A stretch of DNA of 64,000 bases. It comes from RGIG9151 sp963635575. Lineage in GTDB: Bacteria; Bacillota; Clostridia; TANB77; RGIG9151. Shown here piece after piece: positions 1-7,600 of this stretch (its first letter is position 1; every line of letters starts with the position of its first letter). The position numbers and the translations under genes were made by a program. Location of the stretch: the NCBI GenBank assembly GCA_963635575.1, contig CAVHFU010000003.1, positions 6,874-70,873 of the forward strand, written 5' to 3'. The notes under the pieces were generated by a model that was not told where the DNA came from, made no database searches, and saw only the letters and a program-made list of their open reading frames with translations.

Positions 1-293
1 AGCCTTACATGCTCATCTGCTAAATAGTATATGTTAGACTTGCCCTCTCGCCTACTTGCTACGAGCTTGGCATCCTTTAATATTTTTAGTTGATGAGAAA
101 TAGCCGATTGCTCCATTTTAAGCAAATTAGCAATTGCACATACACACAATTCAGATTCAAATAAAGAATAAAGAATTTTTATTCGAGTAGTATCACCAAA
201 TAACTTAAAAAGGTCTCCCAAATCACATAGTATATTATCTGATGGCATATTAGAAATTACCTTATTTAATACTTCGTCATGATTATGCTTCAT
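1..293 (-). CDS. ArsR/SmtB-family metal-responsive repressor (partial, C-terminus beyond window)
   Basis: About 97 codons are visible, starting at ATG 293 behind an AAAGGAGAT ribosome site. The translation has the winged-helix core of ArsR/SmtB repressors: DTTRIKILYSL, then ELCVCAIANLL, the recognition helix QSAISHQLKIL, and the wing SRREGKSNIYY. The ELCVC pair of cysteines is the alpha-3 metal site of CadC/SmtB-type Cd/Zn/Pb sensors, and an N-terminal Cys (residue 23) could complete it. Known members repress metal-efflux genes and release DNA when metal binds. The regulated gene is probably off the left edge or the gene regulates itself. The family is certain; the metal is inferred. Confidence 0.9.
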   Translation of the reverse strand, partial: MKHNHDEVLNKVISNMPSDNILCDLGDLFKLFGDTTRIKILYSLFESELCVCAIANLLKMEQSAISHQLKILKDAKLVASRREGKSNIYYLADEHVR

Positions 294-307
294 ATAATGA
301 ATCTCCT

Positions 308-357
308 TTCATATGTCTATCTATTCATATGATAATATATTCATATATACTTGTCAA
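308..357 (-). promoter_or_regulatory. Promoter and putative operator of the ArsR gene
   Basis: On the minus strand a perfect -35 TTGACA (352-357) and a -10 TATCAT (329-334) are separated by 17 bp. Three copies of TTCATATG/A lie at 308, 324 and 340, exactly 16 bp apart, overlapping the -10 and the transcript start. Their position suggests autoregulation by the ArsR protein. The repeats are seen; the binding is inferred. Confidence 0.75.
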
Positions 358-364
358 GTATGTT

Positions 365-406
365 TTTTAAAAAAGAGTTGCAAAAAACATTCTTTTTACA
401 ACTCTT
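365..406 (-). terminator. Intrinsic terminator of spoIIE
   Basis: An 8-bp perfect stem (373-380 with 399-406, AAGAGTTG/CAACTCTT) is followed on the minus strand by a run of Ts, directly after the spoIIE stop codon. Confidence 0.85.
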
Positions 407-412
407 CTGTGT

Positions 413-2629
413 TTATTCACTTATTTTCGTAACTATAATAGATATATCATCCTTAATATCTCCATTATAATTATCTATCGTCTTTTCCAGTAGTTCCTCT
501 GCAATTATCTTTGGATCTGTAATATCAAGTTCGCGTAAAAAACTAGATACCCAAAACTCTTTATTTATTACATTCCTTTTAGAATCAATAACACCATCAG
601 ACACCAAAACAATAATATCCCCTACATCTAAATTATATCTTTTTTGGAAAAACTCAACATTATCAAAAATCCCAAGTGGCAACGTGTCACATGAAATAAT
701 GTCTACATTCTTTCCCTTTATAACAAAAGTTGGGGCACTTCCTACCTTTAAAAATTCACATTCTCCGGTAAGTAAATCAATAGACATAGCATCTAAAGTA
801 ACGATTTTTTCTGTCTTTGAAATATAGCCCATAAAAGAATTAATCATATTAGTTATGGTTCCAACGCTTATACCCGTCTTAGACATCTGAGCAAACATCT
901 CAACCAACGCTGAACTAACCTTAGATGCCTCATACCCAGTTCCCATACCGTCACTTAATATAGCCATATATTTATTTTCTTCACTATCCACAATTTTATA
1001 GCTGTCCCCTATAATTGACTCGTTATCTGCCTTCTTAGTAATAACTTCCGATTCAGCTTTTAGTACTCCTTTATTTCTAAAAATCATCATGTCCTTTTTC
1101 TCATCAGCAATGACCATTCTTCTATTCAAATTTTTTGACAAAATATTATTAGCTATTAACAGGAAACCAACTTTAGGCAAATCCTCTTCCATTTTAAGTA
1201 AAACTTCGCACTCTTTATCATTCACCTCAACATTTAGCTTTTCTATCTTTATATTTTCTTTTTCAAACGCATTTATAATTTTTTCATCTATGCTTTCTGC
1301 TTTATCTTCGTAAATTTTGTCCTTCATTTGAGTAATATACTGAGAAAAGCCTTTAAACTGATTAGAAACACATTGCTTTAACACATTAAAAGGCTCGTCC
1401 TTTTTTCCGGATTTAAACCTCTCATATTTGCTTGTTATCTTATCCAATATCTCTCTACTATTGTTACATGAACTCATATTAAGAAAACTCCCTTCCTCTA
1501 TTGTCTCATTATCCTCCAATTTTTCAATAACATTAAAAATTTCATCTGATGTTTCATCATAATTCTTGTCCCAACATTCATCATAATTATCGCAGGAAAA
1601 ACATATATCTTCCTTTATATCATCAAACACATCTAACTCCTCATCCGGCTCCAACTCAAAGTCATCAATCAACTCTGATATCGAGAACATACTCCCAGAC
1701 GACATTTCAAGCTGTTTCATTGCTGAATCATCTGCCGATGGCAATGCAATAGCATCAGAAGTAAACATTATAAGTTCGTCCATTTTACCTTTACAAGATG
1801 CATAAAATAAACTACTTGCAAGTAATATTTCAAGATATTTCATAATTAGTGAATTATACCCCATAATGTAGTAAGCAAGTATACTGTTACCAAGCAAAAA
1901 TCCCCATATTTGTGTCATTTTACCCTTTTCTTTAAACATTCCCGCACAAAATCCGCCAAGGGATAATGAAATTATAGACACACCCATATTAGGGTTCGAG
2001 ATTTCATTTATAGTTCCAAGTATTAATCCAGCAATTGATGCATGTTTTATTCCATTCATATATGCTAGCATAAGTACGACATATGCACAAAAAACATTTT
2101 TTAAATTAACAGAAAAAATAGTTATATCCTGAAATCCACAAAGCATCAAGCCAATCGCCACAATTGCATATAAAAATTCCTTATCTGTAAGTTCATTGTT
2201 CATATCTTTAACTTTACTAAACAATATATATCCACCGACTATCGCAATTCCCTTAACAATAGCAACAATCACGTCATAAACCAATCTTCCTTCAAAGGCA
2301 CACCAAAGCAGTTCCGCCACAAAACCGGCAAAGAACAAATATGCGTACATATCATTTTTCATTTTAAAGTTAAGTGCCTTAAATACACTTACTATTGAAT
2401 AAAGCAATATTACACTAATTCCAAATCTAATTGAACTAAGCCAAGAAAACCTTAATGCTATTGAAAGTGCAGATAATATGTACAATGCAATTTTCTTTTT
2501 AACATTTTCATCTTGCTCTATAAACCCAATAACAAACGGAATTTGCACTCCTAAGAACTTTGTCCCGCTAAGCAATATTGCCCCTACAACTTGTACAACA
2601 ATAGCCCCACTAATATTTAAGATATTCAT
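413..2629 (-). CDS. spoIIE: Stage II sporulation protein E, SigF-activating phosphatase
   Basis: A 738-residue membrane-anchored PP2C phosphatase. The first ~290 residues are highly hydrophobic with many membrane segments, then comes an acidic, cysteine-containing middle region (~300-500), then a C-terminal PP2C domain with SDGMGTG, VLVSDGVIDS and a final DDISIIV motif. In the known pathway SpoIIE localises to the asymmetric septum and dephosphorylates SpoIIAA, freeing SigF in the forespore; spoIIAA, spoIIAB and sigF are also in this window (52991-54600). It is slightly shorter than the ~820-residue Bacillus protein. ATG 2629 follows a clear AGGAGG. A Spo0A-box-like sequence lies upstream at 2713-2719. 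Confidence 0.96.
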   Translation of the reverse strand: MNILNISGAIVVQVVGAILLSGTKFLGVQIPFVIGFIEQDENVKKKIALYILSALSIALRFSWLSSIRFGISVILLYSIVSVFKALNFKMKNDMYAYLFFAGFVAELLWCAFEGRLVYDVIVAIVKGIAIVGGYILFSKVKDMNNELTDKEFLYAIVAIGLMLCGFQDITIFSVNLKNVFCAYVVLMLAYMNGIKHASIAGLILGTINEISNPNMGVSIISLSLGGFCAGMFKEKGKMTQIWGFLLGNSILAYYIMGYNSLIMKYLEILLASSLFYASCKGKMDELIMFTSDAIALPSADDSAMKQLEMSSGSMFSISELIDDFELEPDEELDVFDDIKEDICFSCDNYDECWDKNYDETSDEIFNVIEKLEDNETIEEGSFLNMSSCNNSREILDKITSKYERFKSGKKDEPFNVLKQCVSNQFKGFSQYITQMKDKIYEDKAESIDEKIINAFEKENIKIEKLNVEVNDKECEVLLKMEEDLPKVGFLLIANNILSKNLNRRMVIADEKKDMMIFRNKGVLKAESEVITKKADNESIIGDSYKIVDSEENKYMAILSDGMGTGYEASKVSSALVEMFAQMSKTGISVGTITNMINSFMGYISKTEKIVTLDAMSIDLLTGECEFLKVGSAPTFVIKGKNVDIISCDTLPLGIFDNVEFFQKRYNLDVGDIIVLVSDGVIDSKRNVINKEFWVSSFLRELDITDPKIIAEELLEKTIDNYNGDIKDDISIIVTKISE

Positions 2630-2672
2630 TTCATTGACCTCCTAACAAGTGAAACTATATACTAAACAACAT

Positions 2673-2700
2673 AAAAAAGCCTGTCACATAATGGCAGGCT
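2673..2700 (-). terminator. Terminator-like hairpin in the spoIIE leader
   Basis: A GC-rich stem (2678-2685 with 2693-2700, 7-nt loop) is followed on the minus strand by six Ts. It lies between the Spo0A-like box and the spoIIE start, so it would cut transcripts initiated upstream. It may be an attenuator, the end of a short RNA, or a second terminator for read-through from the gene at 2810-3421. Confidence 0.65.
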
Positions 2701-2712
2701 AAAACCAAAACT

Positions 2713-2719
2713 TTCGACA
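2713..2719 (-). promoter_or_regulatory. Spo0A box upstream of spoIIE
   Basis: TGTCGAA on the minus strand (context ACTGTCGAAAGT) matches the core 0A box. spoIIE is a classic Spo0A~P-activated gene, so the location supports function. No confident -35/-10 pair was found beside it. Confidence 0.6.
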
Positions 2720-2773
2720 GTATCAAGCTCGCTTTCTACCTATAAGACAAAAACTTATGATAATTTTATCTAA

Positions 2774-2810
2774 ACAAATAAGACGCACTATAAAAGTGCG
2801 CCTTATTTGT
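2774..2810 (-). terminator. Intrinsic terminator of the PP2C-like gene
   Basis: A 16-bp stem with one mismatch (2774-2789 with 2795-2810) and a 5-nt loop abuts the stop codon of the gene at 2810-3421. A/T-rich flanks give it a weak T tract. Confidence 0.75.
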
Positions 2811-3421
2811 CAAATCACAAATGCAACAATCGTCTGATTGTCCATACTTCCCGTTTTTCTTGATTCCTCAATTACTGACATGCAAAAATCACTCATATAC
2901 GGATTACATTTCCACATTTCTTCAATTAACGAATCAGTCAACATACCATATGCACCATCCGTACACATGAAAATAATGTCTCCATTATGCGTAGGAAGAG
3001 TACATCTATGTCTTTCGGACAACGTATTTTCACTTGTCAAAGAAACTACTTCAGACGTTTTTATCAAATTACTATTGCCTGTAAATTGATATAACACGCC
3101 TTCTCGGATAAGATATACTCGATTCGTTCCACAGCACTCAATTGTGACATTATCGTTATGAAATCTGCAGGTGCAAAAATCGAATTCTTCATCATCGTCT
3201 TGGGGTTCACAAATCTTTTTTAAATATTCCTTAATTCTCTTTATTGACGAGCGAAAATTACTTTTCCCCAAAGGTTTAATAAATGCTGACGGCATTCTGT
3301 TTTGTTTCGCCTTCATACCATCGCAAACTGTTATCAACAGATCTCCATCAACATTTCCATAAAAAAACTTATCAAAGTTTTTGGTTCTTCCGTTAGCACA
3401 AGAATAAGCAAAATCAGTCAT
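2810..3421 (-). CDS. Divergent PP2C-like phosphatase domain protein
   Basis: A 203-residue soluble protein consisting of one reduced PP2C-like fold. Recognisable remnants are LLITVCDGMK (the first metal-binding Asp-Gly motif), GDIIFMCTDGAYGMLTD (the usual GDxxxLxTDG strand) and a C-terminal DNQTIVAFVI in place of DDxTxxxv. It is shorter than standard PP2C enzymes (~240 residues) and has Cys-rich stretches (FDFCTC, IECCGT). ATG 3421 is preferred over an upstream TTG because a GAGGAAAG ribosome site precedes it. It could be an active Ser/Thr phosphatase or a regulatory relative. Its position beside spoIIE, also a PP2C protein, may or may not be functional. The substrate is unknown. Confidence 0.75.
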   Translation of the reverse strand: MTDFAYSCANGRTKNFDKFFYGNVDGDLLITVCDGMKAKQNRMPSAFIKPLGKSNFRSSIKRIKEYLKKICEPQDDDEEFDFCTCRFHNDNVTIECCGTNRVYLIREGVLYQFTGNSNLIKTSEVVSLTSENTLSERHRCTLPTHNGDIIFMCTDGAYGMLTDSLIEEMWKCNPYMSDFCMSVIEESRKTGSMDNQTIVAFVI

Positions 3422-3501
3422 TTTTCTTTCCTCTTCTAAAAGCAATATTTTTTACTATCAGTATCCAAGCAATAAAAAAACATTGCTTTTATGGAATACT
3501 A

Positions 3502-3548
3502 AGTATGTTTAAATTATACTATTGTTTAGTTCTTATGTCAAACATACT
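3502..3548 (-). promoter_or_regulatory. Consensus SigA promoter inside a 9-bp inverted repeat
   Basis: A perfect TTGACA (3536-3541) and a perfect TATAAT (3513-3518) with a 17-bp spacer drive the PP2C-like gene. The arms AGTATGTTT (3502-3510) and AAACATACT (3540-3548) form a perfect inverted repeat framing the promoter. A second inverted repeat (about 3459-3500) would form a stem-loop in the 5' UTR. A repressor operator is plausible but not shown. Confidence 0.8.
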
Positions 3549-3577
3549 GCTTTTTCAAATTATTTTTTGCAAAAGTG

Positions 3578-3604
3578 TTAAGTTTTTTTTAGTCTTGCCG
3601 ATAC
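3578..3604 (+). promoter_or_regulatory. SigD (FliA)-like motility-class promoter
   Basis: TTAA (3578-3581), a 15-bp spacer and GCCGATAC (3597-3604) closely match the flagellar sigma consensus TAAA-N15-GCCGATAA/T. The transcript would start about 25 nt before the riboswitch aptamer. No equally good SigA promoter was found for this gene. Confidence 0.7.
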
Positions 3605-3636
3605 AGTTTATGTAAGGGAAGAAAATTTAGTTTGAA

Positions 3637-3761
3637 AAAGGCAAACTTGATGAAAGTCAAGGACGCAAAGCCACGAGGCTAAAGCTAAAAGCTATGCCAG
3701 TCGGGTTGCCAAATTACCGTTAACCTCTTAGGGCCAAGGTAGTTGGCACTAGGAGGTTTTT
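3637..3761 (+). promoter_or_regulatory. Cyclic-di-GMP-I (GEMM-I) riboswitch with overlapping terminator
   Basis: The aptamer spans about 3637-3714. P1 pairs GGCAA (3640-3644) with TTGCC (3706-3710), a GAAA tetraloop sits in the first hairpin, and the invariant GGACGCAAAGCC is present. The expression platform is a long hairpin (AACCTCTTAG at 3722-3731 with CTAGGAGGTT at 3749-3758, plus an inner GCCAA/TTGGC stem) followed by five Ts. The AGGAGG ribosome site of the downstream gene lies within the 3' arm, so the hairpin can block both transcription and translation. This arrangement suggests an OFF switch at high c-di-GMP. Confidence 0.96.
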
Positions 3762-3764
3762 ATT

Positions 3765-4595
3765 ATGAAAAAAATATTCTCAATTCTGATTTCACTATTT
3801 TTATATACGACAGTTTCATTTGCTGATGATAGAGTAGCTTTAATGTACAACATTATTCCTGATGATGATTCAAAAAATAATTCTATCATTGATTCAAGAA
3901 TTCAAAAGAAATTAGGTTTTAAGCTATTTAGAACTCAGAGTGCTATTTATTTTAATTCTCAAGAAGTTAATGTAGTTAATGGAAGATTTGAAATCGACTT
4001 AAATGGTTTAATCGGAAAACAAGAATTAAAATTCACAAATGACCAAAACGAAGAAATGATTTTTACATATTACATATCTGATGAAAAAGGATTAGTAAAA
4101 GACTATATGTTAGAAAACAAACAGGTTTATGTAAAAGCACTAGAAAACACAAAAATAATTTATACTTCTAAAGATGCTAAGAAAATTGACTATGTTATAG
4201 AATTAATTAAAAAAATGCCAGAAGTAACAAAAACTAACTTAAAAGAAATCACCTTATTACCTACCAAACATATTTCAAAAGCAGCCGGTATCACAAACTA
4301 CAATAAAGTAACGTTATATAGCCTATCTACTTATACAGACAAAGAAATTCAAAGAATTGTTACACACGAAATTGCTCATACTTGGGCACATGAACTTAGA
4401 AAAGCTAAAATCATTGATTACTCTTATACAAGCTTCGGTAGTGCAGTTAAAGCAGATGGTAACGCAGTTACAGATTATAGCAAAAATTCACTTAGTGAAG
4501 ATTTTGCAGATAGTGTAGCTCTTTACTTAGCAAATGCAGATTCTTTCACAAAGAACTTCCCAGCAAGAGCTAATTACATTGCAAATTTATTTTAG
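3765..4595 (+). CDS. Secreted M34/PPEP-like zinc metalloprotease under c-di-GMP control
   Basis: A 276-residue exported protein with signal peptide 1-20 (cleavage after VSFA). The HEIAH zinc motif is at 201-205, and a C-terminal SEDFADS (244-250) supplies a likely third ligand, Glu245, followed by a helix ending in NYIANLF. This layout resembles the anthrax lethal factor-like M34 family and the Pro-Pro endopeptidases of Clostridioides difficile (Zmp1/PPEP-1) and Paenibacillus alvei (PPEP-2). The C. difficile gene is likewise preceded by a c-di-GMP-I OFF riboswitch, and those enzymes shed adhesins from the surface. The neighbouring convergent gene encodes an SLH/VWA adhesin. Family assignment rests on motif pattern; Pro-Pro specificity is inferred. 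Confidence 0.8.
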   Translation: MKKIFSILISLFLYTTVSFADDRVALMYNIIPDDDSKNNSIIDSRIQKKLGFKLFRTQSAIYFNSQEVNVVNGRFEIDLNGLIGKQELKFTNDQNEEMIFTYYISDEKGLVKDYMLENKQVYVKALENTKIIYTSKDAKKIDYVIELIKKMPEVTKTNLKEITLLPTKHISKAAGITNYNKVTLYSLSTYTDKEIQRIVTHEIAHTWAHELRKAKIIDYSYTSFGSAVKADGNAVTDYSKNSLSEDFADSVALYLANADSFTKNFPARANYIANLF

Positions 4596-4600
4596 GGTAT

Positions 4601-4632
4601 AAAAAATAGAGTGAGAAATCACTCTATTTTTT
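4601..4632. terminator. Bidirectional terminator between protease and adhesin genes
   Basis: A perfect 13-bp stem (4601-4613 with 4620-4632) with A and T tracts on both sides lies between the convergent genes. Confidence 0.92.
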
Positions 4633-4639
4633 ATGCATT

Positions 4640-7600
4640 TTAGTTTTCTGAAGCAATAGATTGTTCAGTTACAGTTTGTTCTTCAACTGGTTGTTTTTCG
4701 CCATTTTCAGCTGAGCTATTATTTTCAGTAGGTTGAGTTGAATCAGTAGTTTCTACTGGTTCTTCTTCAGATTCAGCGTCTGTTTTTTCTTTAGCACTTT
4801 CTTCGCCATCATCTTTTTGCTCTAGTTCAGCATTTGGTTCGTCTATTTCTTCTTTTTCTACTGCCCCTGATGGTTCTTCAACTACTTTCTCTGGTACTTC
4901 GTCTTCTTTTTCATCTGCCTTTGGTTCATTTTCTCCTTGTGCCTGAATTGAGTTATTTGTTGATTCATTGGATACATTCTTATCTTCCTCATTTTTTGTT
5001 TCATCTTCAGGTTTTTGAACTGGAGCAGGTGTATCTAATGGTGATTCATCTGTTGGTTTATCTTCTTCACTATTTTCAGTTACCTCATCAGAATTATCAG
5101 CTTCACTTACAGGTGGTTTTTCGTCGCTATCGTTTTGATTTGCATCATCTTTTAATTCTTCTTTAACTTCTGGCACTACTGGCGACATCACTGCATTAAT
5201 CGTGTTTATTTCGACCGGTGCGGCATTAAATAACATCGCAGGTACAATTCTTGGTTGTATTTCCTCTTCTGGTGATTTTGTGCCAAGCTTTATACTTAAA
5301 CCTTCATAAGATGAATATTTTGTTCCAGAAATATCCCATGTTAATGTTGTACCTTTTATTTCAATATCATTTTCTGCTAATTCAGAAGAATTATTAACTG
5401 TAAATAAAGTTACTATCTCTCCATTGTCATTATAAGTTGCAACAATAGGATAATACTTACCGTCATTAGATACTGTCACTACAACTTCGCCTTCATCTGA
5501 TTGTTGTGATGTGGCAATTTTAGCAGCAATATCGGTAAATGCATTGGTTACGTCGATAGCTGTTTTAGCCTGTGTTACCTTTACTCCTTCGCCTTTTACA
5601 AGATTATTTAAAATTTTATATGCACTACTGTTTGTATTTGAAAAATCCGGTCCAAACCCTATTGCATATGAATAGTCTACAGCATTTTTTAGATTTGTAT
5701 AATCGTCTTCTCCTGGACGACCATTATCGCTTGGTTCGCCATCGCCAAAGAATATAGAATAGTTTTCTACATTTTCACCAGTTAGCATACTGCTGTTACT
5801 ATATGCTTTAGTTGCTTTAGTTACTCCTTCTTTAATGTTAGTTTCACCTGTTGCATTTATTGAAGTTATAATATTTTTTAATTCTTTTACGTTTTCCTCT
5901 GTTAGTAAATACGTGTCGCTACTTTCAGCCGAGCCACTAAATGTTACTAAAGTTATTGTTACTTCTTCTCCATTGGCTACACTTGCGTTATAAACGTTAT
6001 CAACAAATGAAGTTAAAGCCGCCTTTACCACATCTATTCTTGAAGAATCTGTACATTTCACCCAATTTTCGCGCCCATAATCTTTTGATACCTTGTAATA
6101 ATGACCTGCATAAGGACATTTAGACCATTTATAGCCATCATACCAATAAACATCATAATATCCGCCTGGTGTTACGAAATCTTTATCATATCTATATGCT
6201 AATTTACGTTTTTCTTCATGAGTACAGCAGAATAACATACTACCTGAAACATCAATTGTTAATACAATGTTTTTACTTACAGGTTCTCCGGAGCTTATTG
6301 TTGTTGTTTTTTCAATTTTATTGCTCGTGCTTTCCGAAATTTTTTCTGTGTCCGCTGATTCTGTTTTATCGCTCTTTATAATTACATCGATATCTGCATC
6401 AAAGTCATCGGCTACAGAATAATCCTTCGGTACTGTTTTCTTTACTACTACAGTTATGCTTTCACCCGGTTTTAGTTCTATATTCTCATAAGGCTCTGGT
6501 GAAACTACACTCATACCTCTTTCAGGGTCAATATCGATAATTGCATCTTTTGTGTCGTTATTTGTTATAACTACCTTATATTCAATTTTTGTTCCTGGTT
6601 CTGCTCTATTGCCTTCGTCGTTTGAAACATTCGTAGACTCAAATTTATCTATTGTTACATGTGGAGCTTGCCATATTTCTTTAAAGTTTGCTGTAAATAC
6701 TAAATCCTCATTTACTACTGTATTTTTAGTTGGTGTGCTTGGTGTCCAACTATCGAATTCATATCCACTATTTGCTTTTGGCTTAGGGATTACTACGTCG
6801 GTATCTCCAAGTTGTGTTCCTTCTAATATATCACTATATTCAAGTTCTGTTTCTTCAAAAGTACCATTAGTTCCGGCTTTGAATGTTACTGTATGCCATT
6901 GATTTTCGTCTTTTACATAGTATACCTTGATTACTCCACCATTTGCTATTGTTGTTGGTATTTCACTTGGCTCTGTTTTTGCAAATTTGTAACCTATATA
7001 CTTATCGTTTGATGTGTTTACTGTGTCTACTGCTAATGTTGTATCATTTATCCATACATCTTTACTTACTACTCCATCGTCAGTTTCTACATGTGTACCG
7101 TCTTTATAGTATTCTACCTTATAACTTAATTTCTTTGTTTGACTTGCGTCTTTTTCAAAGTTTGCTGTATATGTTGCATTACTTGTTATTGTTTCCGGGA
7201 ACGATGGTGTCCAATTTACAAATTTATATCCCGTATCTGCTTTTGGTGTTGGTACTGTTATTGTACTCCACTCTGTGTCGTATGCAACATTGATATTAGC
7301 TTCGCCGTCTAAAGCACCATTTTCGCCTGGAACGAATTTAATTGACACCTTAACTTCTACTTTAACTGGCTTATCGCTTGGTTCATTTAATTGCCATACT
7401 GCATATAAATCCTTATTTTCTGTAAAATTAACTGTCTCACCTAAATCATAGACTTTGTTTCCAGTTGCAATTTCTGTCCAACCTATAAGTTTATATTGGT
7501 CTCTACTAAAGATTTCTTCCTTTAATACTGTTGAATCTACTGTTAACTTTTGAACATAATTTGCATCTGTTCCATCATTTTTGTAATAAGTTATTGCATT

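Noticed and set aside
4640..4760. Sortase-anchoring signal at the adhesin C-terminus
   Set aside because: No LPXTG motif, hydrophobic stretch or basic tail; the SLH repeats at the N-terminus explain anchoring.
4834..7293. Leucine-rich frames opposite the adhesin
   Set aside because: Composition is the reverse-strand shadow of Thr/Glu/Asp-rich repeats; no start signals.
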